DNA of 40,061 nucleotides from Gemmataceae bacterium (GTDB lineage Bacteria > Planctomycetota > Planctomycetia > Gemmatales > Gemmataceae): assembly GCA_020847555.1 (NCBI GenBank), contig JADLBT010000237.1:1-40061 (forward strand). The letters are read 5' to 3'. The number at the start of each line of letters is the position of its first letter. Position 1 is the first letter of the stretch. This document shows positions 1 to 7,068 of the stretch, one piece after another. Made by a program: the position numbers and the translations under genes. The notes beneath the pieces were generated by a model. The model saw nothing but the letters and a program-made list of their open reading frames with translations. It was not told where the DNA came from and ran no database searches.

Positions 1-603
1 CGCGACCGCTGGCTCTACCCGCTGCGAATCGGGCCGCTCGGCCAGGGCGCCCTGTGGTGCGTGGAGCCGCGCATGCTGGTGGTCGCGCTGTGGTGGGACG
101 GGACGCGGTTCAAGGAGGTGAAAGAGGCGCTGCCGCTGGAACCGCGCCGAAGGCTGAACGGGTTCCACGCGGACATTCGCCACGTTCTCCAGAAGCGGCT
201 GCGGCCGGGCACGCCGGTGTGGGTGGCGGGCCGGTCGGTGCCGGGGCCGATGCTGGCTGCGATCCTCCCGGTGGCGCGCGGCGACAAGGACGCCGGCAAA
301 CGGTTCGCGAAGGTGCATGCCTGCGCTCTGGGGTTGCGGTTCGGAGATGAGATGACGCTGTTCGGCGACCTGGCCTGCACCGATGCGGCCGCGGCGAGGG
401 ATCTGCGAACCTTTCTGGAAGGGCAATCCCTGCCCGGCGGCGGTACGCTGAAAGTCGCGGAAGCAGCCGCCCCGGAGGCCGGGCAGGAGTCAGAAGGTGC
501 GCCGCGGAACTGGGTCAGCTTCCAGATCCGGTCCACGCCGGAGGGGCTGCGCCAGGCTCTCCGGAGCGACGGCAAACTCTTCCCCGGTGCCGGCCGGCGC
601 TGA
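1..603 (+). CDS. Hypothetical protein, C-terminal part (5' end outside window)
   Basis: The frame is open from base 1 and ends at TGA 601-603, leaving 200 residues of a protein whose start lies upstream. A GTG at 61 could be read as a start, but the 20 codons before it are open and code for plausible protein sequence, so I treat the gene as truncated by the window edge. I recognise no domain or catalytic motif. The visible part is an alpha/beta-looking soluble protein with a Pro/Ala/Glu-rich stretch near residues 155-165 and no membrane segment. It is followed at once by a palindromic terminator-like repeat and converges on the minus-strand gene ending at 685. Function unknown. Confidence 0.75.
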   Translation, partial: RDRWLYPLRIGPLGQGALWCVEPRMLVVALWWDGTRFKEVKEALPLEPRRRLNGFHADIRHVLQKRLRPGTPVWVAGRSVPGPMLAAILPVARGDKDAGKRFAKVHACALGLRFGDEMTLFGDLACTDAAAARDLRTFLEGQSLPGGGTLKVAEAAAPEAGQESEGAPRNWVSFQIRSTPEGLRQALRSDGKLFPGAGRR

Positions 604-615
604 TTCACCGGAAGA

Positions 616-652
616 GTTAAAGCCCACGGGACGCCACCCGTGGGCTTTTAAC
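616..652. terminator. Bidirectional terminator-like hairpin; repeat family A copy 1
   Basis: Arms 616-630 and 637-652 form a GC-rich stem (core GCCCACGGG / CCCGTGGGC) around the loop ACGCCA, flanked by A-rich sequence on one side and TTTTAA on the other. It sits between two convergent genes, so it could end transcription from both sides. The 24-base core is the exact reverse complement of the palindrome at 31935-31968, which marks it as a member of a dispersed repeat family. Confidence 0.6.
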
Positions 653-684
653 CTTTCCTTCAGGCTGTTGAAGGTGCCTGGGAG

Positions 685-1851
685 CTACGCCTTCAACATC
701 TCGTCGTGGCGCATCCCGCTCGGCGGCAGGTCGCCGCGACGAACGTTGGCGAGGGCCGCCTTCGCTCCGGCGTGCTGCTCGGCGTCGTTGTCCTCCCACT
801 CGATGCTGACCGCGCCGTCATATCCGACCCGGTTCAGCTCGATCATGATTTCCTCGATGCTGTTCGCGTCGCGTGCGCTGCCGGCCGTCACGAAGTTCCA
901 GCCGTTGAGCGGGTGGCCCATCGGCCGGTGGCCGCCGAGCAGCCCAGCGCGCGTGTGCTCGCGGACCACCTGCACGCCCTTGATGTGGGCGCAGTGGATG
1001 TAGTTCCCGAACTCGCGGATGAACTGCACCACCGAGACGCCCTGCCACTCCAGGTGCGACCCGTCGAGGTTGAACCCGACCACGCCCTCGTAGCCGGCCC
1101 TGTTCATGAAGTTGAGGTAGTCGCTTGCCGATTCGAGGTCGCCCATCGCCCGCTCGCTCGGATGGCACTCCAGGTCGAACGTCACGCCGTAGCGCTTGCA
1201 GGCGTCCCACACCGGCCCGAACCGCTCGACCAGCAATTCGAGACTCACCTGGCGTGCGTCCGGGATATCGTACCCTTCCAGCTTGCCCGGCAGCGGCGGG
1301 AAGAGGAAGAAGTGGCTCCAGCAGTGCGCGGGCGAGCCGACGAACCCGGGCAGCGCGACCTTGCGGTCCTGCAACTTGCCGAGATAGTGCGCCAGGCGGA
1401 CGCAGGCGATGAGATCCTTCTGCGACTGCTGGTGGATCAGTTTGCCGACCTCGTCGGGGACGTGGTACGGGTCGGTGCGCGGCGGGTTGTTGCGGGCACG
1501 CCAGGTCTTGTAGGCGGCGCGGGCCTCGCCGCGCGTGAACTGGAGCGTCTTGGCGCTCGGCTCGTCCCCGAGCGCCTGTCCCTGCAGGTGGGTGGCGACG
1601 GTGAAGATCTCCAGACCGTGCTTCTGCGCCAGGGCGACGCGCTCCTGCGCATACCCCTCGGCGTCCGCGTCAGTGCCGCAGCGGTCGAGGTCGAGTTCCC
1701 AGCTCGCCTCCTCCCAGCCGTCGAACCCGACGTCCTGAAGGAACTGCACCCACGGGTTCATGTCCACGTTGCCGAACTGGCCGCGGACCAGGCCGATCTG
1801 GTGGTAGGAGCCCTTGCCGAAGCGGTGCTGCGCGGTCTGCTTGAAGCCCAT
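685..1851 (-). CDS. Sugar phosphate isomerase/epimerase family protein (xylose-isomerase-like TIM barrel)
   Basis: 388 residues. The sequence fits the AP-endonuclease-2/xylose-isomerase-like TIM barrel family, whose members are metal-dependent sugar isomerases, epimerases or inosose dehydratases. Typical strands and metal-ligand candidates are visible: 'TFDLECHPSE' in the middle, 'GFNLDGSHLEW', 'HCAHIKG' and a late 'SIEWED'. These supply the Glu, Asp/His, His and Glu expected to bind a divalent metal. I chose the ATG at 1851 because GGAG lies about 8 bases upstream; an in-frame start six codons earlier has no such site. The protein looks cytoplasmic, with no signal peptide. The true substrate cannot be told from sequence. 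The gene stands alone, behind its own candidate promoter. Confidence 0.85.
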   Translation of the reverse strand: MGFKQTAQHRFGKGSYHQIGLVRGQFGNVDMNPWVQFLQDVGFDGWEEASWELDLDRCGTDADAEGYAQERVALAQKHGLEIFTVATHLQGQALGDEPSAKTLQFTRGEARAAYKTWRARNNPPRTDPYHVPDEVGKLIHQQSQKDLIACVRLAHYLGKLQDRKVALPGFVGSPAHCWSHFFLFPPLPGKLEGYDIPDARQVSLELLVERFGPVWDACKRYGVTFDLECHPSERAMGDLESASDYLNFMNRAGYEGVVGFNLDGSHLEWQGVSVVQFIREFGNYIHCAHIKGVQVVREHTRAGLLGGHRPMGHPLNGWNFVTAGSARDANSIEEIMIELNRVGYDGAVSIEWEDNDAEQHAGAKAALANVRRGDLPPSGMRHDEMLKA

Positions 1852-1892
1852 GATCGATCTCCGGGGCAAGACGCGGTACGATACCTCGGCTG

Positions 1893-1920
1893 ACTATATT
1901 TTCGCCGGGCGCAACGGCAA
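1893..1920 (-). promoter_or_regulatory. Candidate sigma-70-type promoter of the isomerase gene
   Basis: On the minus strand, TTGCCG (1920-1915) and TATAGT (1898-1893) are separated by 16 bases, with the -10 box about 42 bases before the ATG at 1851. The match to the E. coli-type consensus is partial, and planctomycete promoters are poorly defined, so this is tentative. Confidence 0.35.
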
Positions 1921-1941
1921 GCACTCGCGGCGCGGGCTTGC

Positions 1942-1955
1942 AGGAGCCGGCTCCT
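1942..1955. repeat. 14-bp perfect palindrome at the end of the PfpI gene
   Basis: AGGAGCCGGCTCCT is perfectly self-complementary and overlaps the stop codon of the minus-strand PfpI gene (TAG, 1956-1954). It may act as a weak terminator or protein site. No U-rich tail follows it on the minus strand. Confidence 0.4.
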
Positions 1956-2517
1956 ACGGAGTTCGGCGGCTGCAGTTGAGCAACTTCAGGTACTCGCGCA
2001 TGAACGCCGGGTTGTCGTGCCACGTTCGAGCCGTCACCAGGTTCCCGTCCACCACCACCTCGCGATCGACGTACTTGCCGCCGGAGAACTCGGCATCGAA
2101 GCGACACTTCTTGACGGTCGTGCAGGTGCGCCCCTCGATCACGCCCGCCGCCGCGACGATCTCGATCCCGTGACAGACCGACGCCACCGGCAGCCCCCTG
2201 TCGAAGAAGTGGCGGACGAGGCGCAGCAGATCCGCGTCATAGCGCAGGTACTCCGGAGCCCGCCCGCCGGAGATGACCATGCCGGCGTACTCGTCCGGCC
2301 GGATGTCCCGGAACGCGAGGTCGGCCGCGAGCCTGTACCCCGGCGACTCGACGGTGATGTCCCAGTCCGGGTGCGTGTCGTGCTGGACGAGATGGTAGAC
2401 GCGCTTCTCCGGGCCGGCGACGACGACCTGATGGCCGTCCTCACGGATGCGGAACAGCGGGTACATGGTGTCGAGAACCTCGGCGGCGTCGCCGATGATG
2501 AGGAGAACCTTGGCCAC
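1954..2517 (-). CDS. DJ-1/PfpI family protein
   Basis: 187 residues, the usual size for a single-domain DJ-1/PfpI protein. The nucleophile-elbow motif is clear as 'SVCHG' with Cys115 and His116, and Glu13 ('DAAEVLD') is in place to pair with the cysteine. 'VISGGRAPEYLR' (residues 82-93) is the typical glycine-rich loop. Members act as cysteine-dependent hydrolases, deglycase-like enzymes, chaperones or amidases; the precise activity cannot be assigned here. No secretion signal is present, so it should be cytoplasmic. The ATG at 2517 opens a typical first strand (MAKVLLIIGD). It lies upstream of the isomerase on the same strand but about 100 bases away, so an operon is possible but not required. 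Confidence 0.88.
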   Translation of the reverse strand: MAKVLLIIGDAAEVLDTMYPLFRIREDGHQVVVAGPEKRVYHLVQHDTHPDWDITVESPGYRLAADLAFRDIRPDEYAGMVISGGRAPEYLRYDADLLRLVRHFFDRGLPVASVCHGIEIVAAAGVIEGRTCTTVKKCRFDAEFSGGKYVDREVVVDGNLVTARTWHDNPAFMREYLKLLNCSRRTP

Positions 2518-2599
2518 GGCACAACTCCTGCTGCCCCCGCTGCCTGCGACCCGCGCCCCCTCGGCGCCGGCTCGTTGGCGTGCGGCCGGACGGAGCGGT

Positions 2600-2605
2600 A
2601 TTATA
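2600..2605 (-). promoter_or_regulatory. Candidate -10 box (TATAAT) for the PfpI gene
   Basis: A perfect TATAAT on the minus strand, about 82 bases before the PfpI start. No good -35 hexamer stands 16-18 bases upstream of it, so it may depend on an activator or be chance. It is conspicuous because AT runs are rare in this DNA. Confidence 0.4.
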
Positions 2606-2661
2606 CAGGGGCGAGGCGCGGCCGGAGTCCCTTCACGGCGCCAGGCGACCGACCCGTTCGC

Positions 2662-2680
2662 CCTTTAATAGTCCTTTAAT
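2662..2680. promoter_or_regulatory. Tandem CCTTTAAT direct repeat, 11-bp period: candidate response-regulator operator
   Basis: CCTTTAAT occurs at 2662-2669 and again at 2673-2680, exactly 11 bases apart start to start. OmpR/PhoB-family regulators bind tandem direct repeats with about one helical turn between half-sites, and the next gene encodes such a regulator. A looser GTTACGTTAAC follows at 2690-2700. That the regulator binds here is inference from spacing and position. Confidence 0.4.
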
Positions 2681-2969
2681 CGCACGAGTGTTACGTTAAC
2701 TTTGCTTTTCCATCGAAACGAGAGGTCCGCCAACCGAGGACAGCCGGGTCGGGATCTGCGAGAGCGCGTCGGCGGTGAGTGCGTCGGTACCCCATCACCT
2801 CCGCGCCTCTCGCTTTCCCCTGCGCCCCCGCGGCCGACAACCGCGTTAAATCGCCCCACCCGTGGCCGAGCGTGAAGGAGGCGGCCGACGGCTGGAAGAC
2901 GGCGGCGGGCTGAGGCGCGGACGCAACGCCACAGCGGGCCGCCAAACACCCGGAAGAAGGGGATGGGAC

Positions 2970-3644
2970 ATGCGGGTACTTCTCGTCGAAGACCACAAAC
3001 CGATGGTCCGGGCGATCAAACAGGGCCTGGAAGAGGAAGGGTTCGCGGTGGACGTCGCCGTTGACGGCGAAGAGGCGGACTACAAGGCGCGCACGGCCAG
3101 CTACGACGTCATCATCCTGGACATCATGCTGCCGAAGGAGGACGGTCTGTCGCTGCTCCACAAGTGGCGCCGCGCCGGCATGACCACCCACGTCCTCCTC
3201 CTGACCGCGCGCGGCGCCGTGGACGACAAGGTCAAGGGTCTCGATTCCGGAGCCGACGACTACCTTACCAAGCCGTTTCAGTGGGAGGAGCTGCTGGCGC
3301 GCCTCCGGGCTCTCATCCGCCGCGGCCACCAGGTCAAGGATCCCGTTCTGCGCGTCCACGACCTGGAACTCGACACCGCCGCCCGCACCGTCAAGCGGGC
3401 CGGCAAGTCGATCCGGCTGACGCCGAAGGAATACGCCCTGCTGCAGTTCCTGGCGTTCCACCGCGGCAAGGTCGTGACACGGTCGATGATCTGGGAACAC
3501 CTCTATGACGAGCACGACGAGAACACCTCCAACGTCGTGGACGTCTACATCCGCTACCTGCGCGGCAAGATCGACAACGGGTTCAACCCGCCGCTGATCC
3601 TGACGCGCTGGGGCGAGGGCTACATGCTCCGCGGAGACGAGTGA
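2970..3644 (+). CDS. OmpR/PhoB-family two-component response regulator
   Basis: 224 residues. The N-terminal receiver (about 1-118) has the acidic pair near Glu7-Asp8, phospho-acceptor Asp51 ('VIILDIMLP'), Thr79 and Lys101 ('LTKPF'). The C-terminal winged-helix domain (about 125-222) ends in the typical 'VVDVYIRYLRGKID' recognition helix and 'TRWGEGYML' wing. Phosphorylation by the kinase encoded next should promote dimerisation and DNA binding. I chose the ATG at 2970 because AAGGGG precedes it and the receiver's first strand begins at once; an upstream in-frame ATG at 2862 would add a Gly/Arg-rich leader unlike the family. The gap to the kinase is 28 bases, indicating one operon. Confidence 0.95.
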   Translation: MRVLLVEDHKPMVRAIKQGLEEEGFAVDVAVDGEEADYKARTASYDVIILDIMLPKEDGLSLLHKWRRAGMTTHVLLLTARGAVDDKVKGLDSGADDYLTKPFQWEELLARLRALIRRGHQVKDPVLRVHDLELDTAARTVKRAGKSIRLTPKEYALLQFLAFHRGKVVTRSMIWEHLYDEHDENTSNVVDVYIRYLRGKIDNGFNPPLILTRWGEGYMLRGDE

Positions 3645-3672
3645 CCGAACGGAAGGTCTCTCGACCATTGCC

Positions 3673-5550
3673 ATGCGCTCCATCCGGCTGTCACTGATCC
3701 TCTACTTCCTGGTTCTGCTGGCGGCGGCGCTCGGCGGGGTGTCCTGGTTCTGCTACCAGAGCACCGAGCAGGCGCTGAAGGGCAAGGAAGCCAAAACCCT
3801 GGAGTTTTGGCAGGCCAAGTACGAGGAGAACTGCAAGCGGACTCGCGACGCCTTCGACGCGGATCTGCTGGCCCACGCCAAAAACGTCACCAACAGGGCG
3901 ATCTGGGTGAACTTCTGGGAGTGGGGGCCGATCCTCGGCGCCCTTGGCAACGGCCCGCACAGCACGGGACACCTGACAACCACCCTGTCCGTCGCCGGGT
4001 CGCTCAACCCGATCGCCAGCTACCTCCACTGGAAGCGCCCCCCTACGATCCGTCTGTACCCGCCCGACGACGAGGGTTTTGCGCCCTCGGCCGAGCCGGG
4101 CCATTACTTCCAAACCTATCGTGTCGTCAAAGGCCCGCCCGCCTCCCTGGAGATGATGGAGCAGTCGGACTCGCTGGAGTACGAGGAGATCGTGTTCCGC
4201 CTGGACGAGGCCGCCCGCCAGCGCGCGGACGCCGCTCCGTACTTTGACGAGATCGACCTCGGCACGGTCGGGAAGGTCCGGCGGGTGACCTTCCGCGCCC
4301 AGGCCGCGCGCACCCTCTGGTTGAAGGCCCTGCCGGCCCCGCCGCGCCCGCCGATGGGCGGCAAGGGTCTGCCGCCGGGCAGCAAGGGTCCGCTGATGGG
4401 CGGCAAGGGTCCGCCACGCGGTCCGAAGGGGGGCAAGGAACCGTTCCGGGGCTGGCCGTTGCCGGAACCGGGCACAGTGTATCCGCTGCGTGGGGGGTAC
4501 AGGCCGGTGTTCTACGTCCAGTACGCCCAGGAGACGGCCGTCCGAGACAAGCAACTGGCGGAGTTTGCCCAGAACCTGGCCCGCGACCGCGCTCAGCTGC
4601 GCGACGAACTGAACGGGTCGCTTTCCGACCTGCGCCACCGCCTGTTCTGGAACTCTCTGGGCGCGTTTGTCGCCCTCGTGGCCGGCGGGTACTGGCTGGT
4701 GCGGCTGGGACTGGCGCCACTCCACCGCCTGTCCGAGGCCGTCAGCCAGGTTTCCGAGAAGGACTTCCGCCTGCCGATCGACCAGGCCCGGCTGCCGACC
4801 GAGTTGCAGCCGATCGTCGCCCGGCTGACGCAGACGCTGGACCAGTTGCGCCGCGCGTTCGAGCGCGACAAGCAGGCGGCGGCCGATATTTCCCACGACC
4901 TGCGCACCCCGCTCGCCGCCCTGTTAACCACCCTCGACATCGCCCTGCGCAAGCCGCGTTCCTCCGAGGAGTATCGCGAGGTTCTGCAGGAATGCCGGGC
5001 CAGCGGCCAGCAGATGTACGCCCTGGTGGAGCGTCTGCTGACCCTGGCTCGCCTGGACGCGGGCGTCGATCACCTGCGGCCGCGCGAGGTGGACGTGGCC
5101 GCCCTGGCCGAGCAGTGCGCCGCCCTCGTCCGCCCGCTGGCCGAGGCACGCGGGTTGCAGCTGCGCGTCCACAACGGCCAGCCGGCCGCCATGAGCGCCG
5201 ACCCGGACAAGCTGCGCGAGGTGGTGACGAATCTGCTCCACAACGCCATCGAGTACAACCGGCCGGACGGGTCGATCGACCTGGCCGTCACCCGAGATAA
5301 CGGCGACGTGCGCGTCGAGGTGAAGGACACCGGAATTGGCATCGCCGAGAGCCAACGGCAACGCATCTTCGAGCGTTTCTATCGCAGCGATCCCTCGCGC
5401 CAGACCGAGGGCATGCATACGGGCCTGGGACTCGCCATCGTGAAGGGGTACGTCGATCTGATGGGCGGCAGCATCGACGTCGAAAGCACGGTCGGACAGG
5501 GCAGCACATTCAAGGTCCGCCTGCCGGCGGCGCCGCCGTCCCGCGCTTGA
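3673..5550 (+). CDS. Membrane sensor histidine kinase with a Gly/Pro/Lys-rich repeat in its sensor domain
   Basis: 625 residues. One membrane segment (about 7-28), a long extracytoplasmic sensor (about 30-325) and a second membrane segment (about 326-346) lead to HAMP-like and catalytic regions. The phospho-acceptor is His408 in 'ISHDLRTPLAA'. The ATPase shows the N box 'LLHNAIEYN', G1 'DTGIGI', F box 'IFERFYRSD' and G2 'GLGLAIVKG', so the enzyme looks complete. Near residues 225-256 the sensor carries an imperfect repeat (MGGKG, PPGSKGP, MGGKGPP, RGPKGGK). This looks like a low-complexity linker or binding surface unusual in this family; the flanking sensor matches no domain I recognise. It partners the response regulator directly upstream. 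Confidence 0.93.
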   Translation: MRSIRLSLILYFLVLLAAALGGVSWFCYQSTEQALKGKEAKTLEFWQAKYEENCKRTRDAFDADLLAHAKNVTNRAIWVNFWEWGPILGALGNGPHSTGHLTTTLSVAGSLNPIASYLHWKRPPTIRLYPPDDEGFAPSAEPGHYFQTYRVVKGPPASLEMMEQSDSLEYEEIVFRLDEAARQRADAAPYFDEIDLGTVGKVRRVTFRAQAARTLWLKALPAPPRPPMGGKGLPPGSKGPLMGGKGPPRGPKGGKEPFRGWPLPEPGTVYPLRGGYRPVFYVQYAQETAVRDKQLAEFAQNLARDRAQLRDELNGSLSDLRHRLFWNSLGAFVALVAGGYWLVRLGLAPLHRLSEAVSQVSEKDFRLPIDQARLPTELQPIVARLTQTLDQLRRAFERDKQAAADISHDLRTPLAALLTTLDIALRKPRSSEEYREVLQECRASGQQMYALVERLLTLARLDAGVDHLRPREVDVAALAEQCAALVRPLAEARGLQLRVHNGQPAAMSADPDKLREVVTNLLHNAIEYNRPDGSIDLAVTRDNGDVRVEVKDTGIGIAESQRQRIFERFYRSDPSRQTEGMHTGLGLAIVKGYVDLMGGSIDVESTVGQGSTFKVRLPAAPPSRA

Positions 5551-5574
5551 CAGAGTCACCACCGGAGAAGAAGA

Positions 5575-6219
5575 ATGCCACGGCTTGCCACGGCCCCACC
5601 GGCAAAGGGTTCCAGCGGCGTCGCGGAGGCGGCGCGCTGCCACGACCCCGAAATCGGCCTGATGCTCCGCGTCCGGCGCGACGACCCGGGCGCGTTCGCG
5701 GAACTGGTCGAGCAGTACTGGACGAAGGTGTTCGGCCGGTTTGTGCGGTGGCTGGGCGACCGGCAGGAGGCGGAGGATCTGGCTCAGGACGTATTCCTGC
5801 GGCTGTATCGATCGCGGCAGCGCTACGAGCCGCGCGCCAAGTTCGCGACCTGGCTCTTTCACATCAGCAGGAACGTCGCCCGCAACGCCCTGCGGTCACG
5901 CCGCCGCCGCCCGTGCGTGCGGCTGAGCGCTCTCTACGGTCCGGACCGCGATACCACGGGCGAGCGCACCCTGGTGGACGGATCGGCCTCCCCGTCTCAG
6001 CCGCTGGAACGGTCGGAACTGGCCGGCGTGGTCCGGTCCGCCGTCTCCGGTCTCGGCGGCCGCCAGCGAACGGCCCTGGAGATGTTCCAGTTTCAGGATC
6101 GCAGTTATGCCGAGATTGCGGCCGAGATGGACATGAGCCCCAAGGCGGCCAAGAGCCTGCTCTACCGCGCCCGTAACCAGCTCCGCGCCACCCTCACCCA
6201 TCTGGTCGAGGTGCCGTAA
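5575..6219 (+). CDS. ECF-type RNA polymerase sigma-70 factor
   Basis: 214 residues. Region 2 (about 38-108) includes 'DRQEAEDLAQDVFLRLY' and 'FATWLFHISRNVARN', and region 4 (about 150-208) includes 'RSYAEIAAEMDMSPKAAKSLLYRAR', a helix-turn-helix for -35 recognition. The linker between them carries an Arg-rich run and a Ser/Pro stretch. The ATG at 5575 is preceded by GGAGAAG. The gene lies 24 bases after the kinase, so it is probably co-transcribed with the two-component pair. No anti-sigma gene of the zinc-finger or FecR type is visible beside it. Direct control by the two-component system is inferred from this arrangement. Confidence 0.93.
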   Translation: MPRLATAPPAKGSSGVAEAARCHDPEIGLMLRVRRDDPGAFAELVEQYWTKVFGRFVRWLGDRQEAEDLAQDVFLRLYRSRQRYEPRAKFATWLFHISRNVARNALRSRRRRPCVRLSALYGPDRDTTGERTLVDGSASPSQPLERSELAGVVRSAVSGLGGRQRTALEMFQFQDRSYAEIAAEMDMSPKAAKSLLYRARNQLRATLTHLVEVP

Positions 6220-6253
6220 CCGGCGCCGGCGGACCAGCCCGTCGCTGGCCTTG
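6220..6253. terminator. Short palindromes between convergent genes
   Basis: CCGGCGCCGG (6220-6229), followed by the hairpin CCAGC-CCGTC-GCTGG (6234-6248), fills the 34-base gap between the convergent sigma factor and SMI1 genes. No T run is present, so termination here is only a possibility. Confidence 0.3.
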
Positions 6254-7036
6254 CTACCGCTCCCCGCTGTGCCGCCGCAGGAACGTCCCACGCTCGGGCT
6301 CCACGTGGTACGCGCCGGCCTCTACCGCTTCGACGAAGTCCTTCACCCAGTCGGCCAGCGAAGGAGCAACGATGGGGTGCTCGGCGTTCCCCAGCCAGAA
6401 GGCCCGCACCGGCTCTCCCGGCAGGCTCGTATCGAGGCACAGGTAATCGCCCGCGTCGTCGTCGAGGCAAGGAATCCAGCTGGGCTCCCAGCCCGTCCGC
6501 GCGCCATTCCCCGGCGCTTGCAGGTCGAGTTCTCGCTTCGCAGCGACGATCTGGTCGGCGCTCATGAGCCTCCAGTCCTGCTCGAACTGCCCGGCGTGGT
6601 CCTCACCCTGACCGTTGTGCCACGCCAGCAGGGTGCGGAGTCCCTCGGGAAGTTCCATGCCGAGCTGCGCCCGCAGGGCATCCAGCTCGATCGGGGTGGC
6701 ACCCGGCCGCAGGTTCGCGAGGAAGCGCGGCCGGTGCTTCGCCAGCCAGCGCTCCAGCCGCGCCAGGGAGGCGCTGTCCGGCTCGGCAGCCTCGGCCTTG
6801 CTCGCCGGCTTTGCTCCCCCTCCTTTCCTCAGGCCGGCGACGGCGGCGGCAAGTTGCTCCGGGTCCGGTTCCTTCGCCTGGCCGGAAAGGTGACACAGGA
6901 CGGCGGCCCAGCTGATCTGTCGCGGGGCGGCGCGCGACCCGACCGGGCGAACTGAGATGCCGTCGGCGCTCAGTGCGAGAGCCAGCCGCTCGCCCGCCAA
7001 CTCGATCTCGCGCGTGATGGGTCGCGTGAACTTCTG
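6254..7036 (-). CDS. SMI1/KNR4 family protein with N-terminal planctomycete domain
   Basis: 260 residues from the GTG at 7036. An N-terminal segment (about 1-60, beginning QKFTRPITREIEL) precedes a charged Ala/Lys linker. A SMI1/KNR4 domain follows (about 92-245), with 'LRAQLGMELPEGLRTLLAWHNGQ' and 'WIPCLDDDAGDYLCLDT'. SMI1/KNR4 proteins are often immunity proteins against polymorphic toxins, but in planctomycetes many copies have no toxin neighbour. I chose the second GTG because GGGAG sits about 8 bases before it. A GTG at 7072 is also open and would overlap the preceding stop as GTGA, which would suggest translational coupling. It is the last gene of the AOR operon; no toxin gene adjoins it. 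Confidence 0.82.
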   Translation of the reverse strand, partial: QKFTRPITREIELAGERLALALSADGISVRPVGSRAAPRQISWAAVLCHLSGQAKEPDPEQLAAAVAGLRKGGGAKPASKAEAAEPDSASLARLERWLAKHRPRFLANLRPGATPIELDALRAQLGMELPEGLRTLLAWHNGQGEDHAGQFEQDWRLMSADQIVAAKRELDLQAPGNGARTGWEPSWIPCLDDDAGDYLCLDTSLPGEPVRAFWLGNAEHPIVAPSLADWVKDFVEAVEAGAYHVEPERGTFLRRHSGER

Positions 7037-7068
7037 CACGGCTCGTTCTCCCGGATCCCGCTTTCGCC

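Larger units (their letters stand above)
2518..2969. other. Divergent intergenic region, PfpI gene and two-component operon
   Basis: These 452 bases separate the minus-strand PfpI gene from the plus-strand response regulator. They contain a minus-strand TATAAT box, a tandem CCTTTAAT repeat and an AT-richer island (about 2660-2710) inside otherwise GC-rich DNA. I see no credible coding frame. Confidence 0.6.

Noticed and set aside
6254..7036. SMI1 protein as immunity partner of a polymorphic toxin
   Set aside because: No toxin, secretion tag or repeat-rich effector gene adjoins it; it ends a metabolic-type operon.
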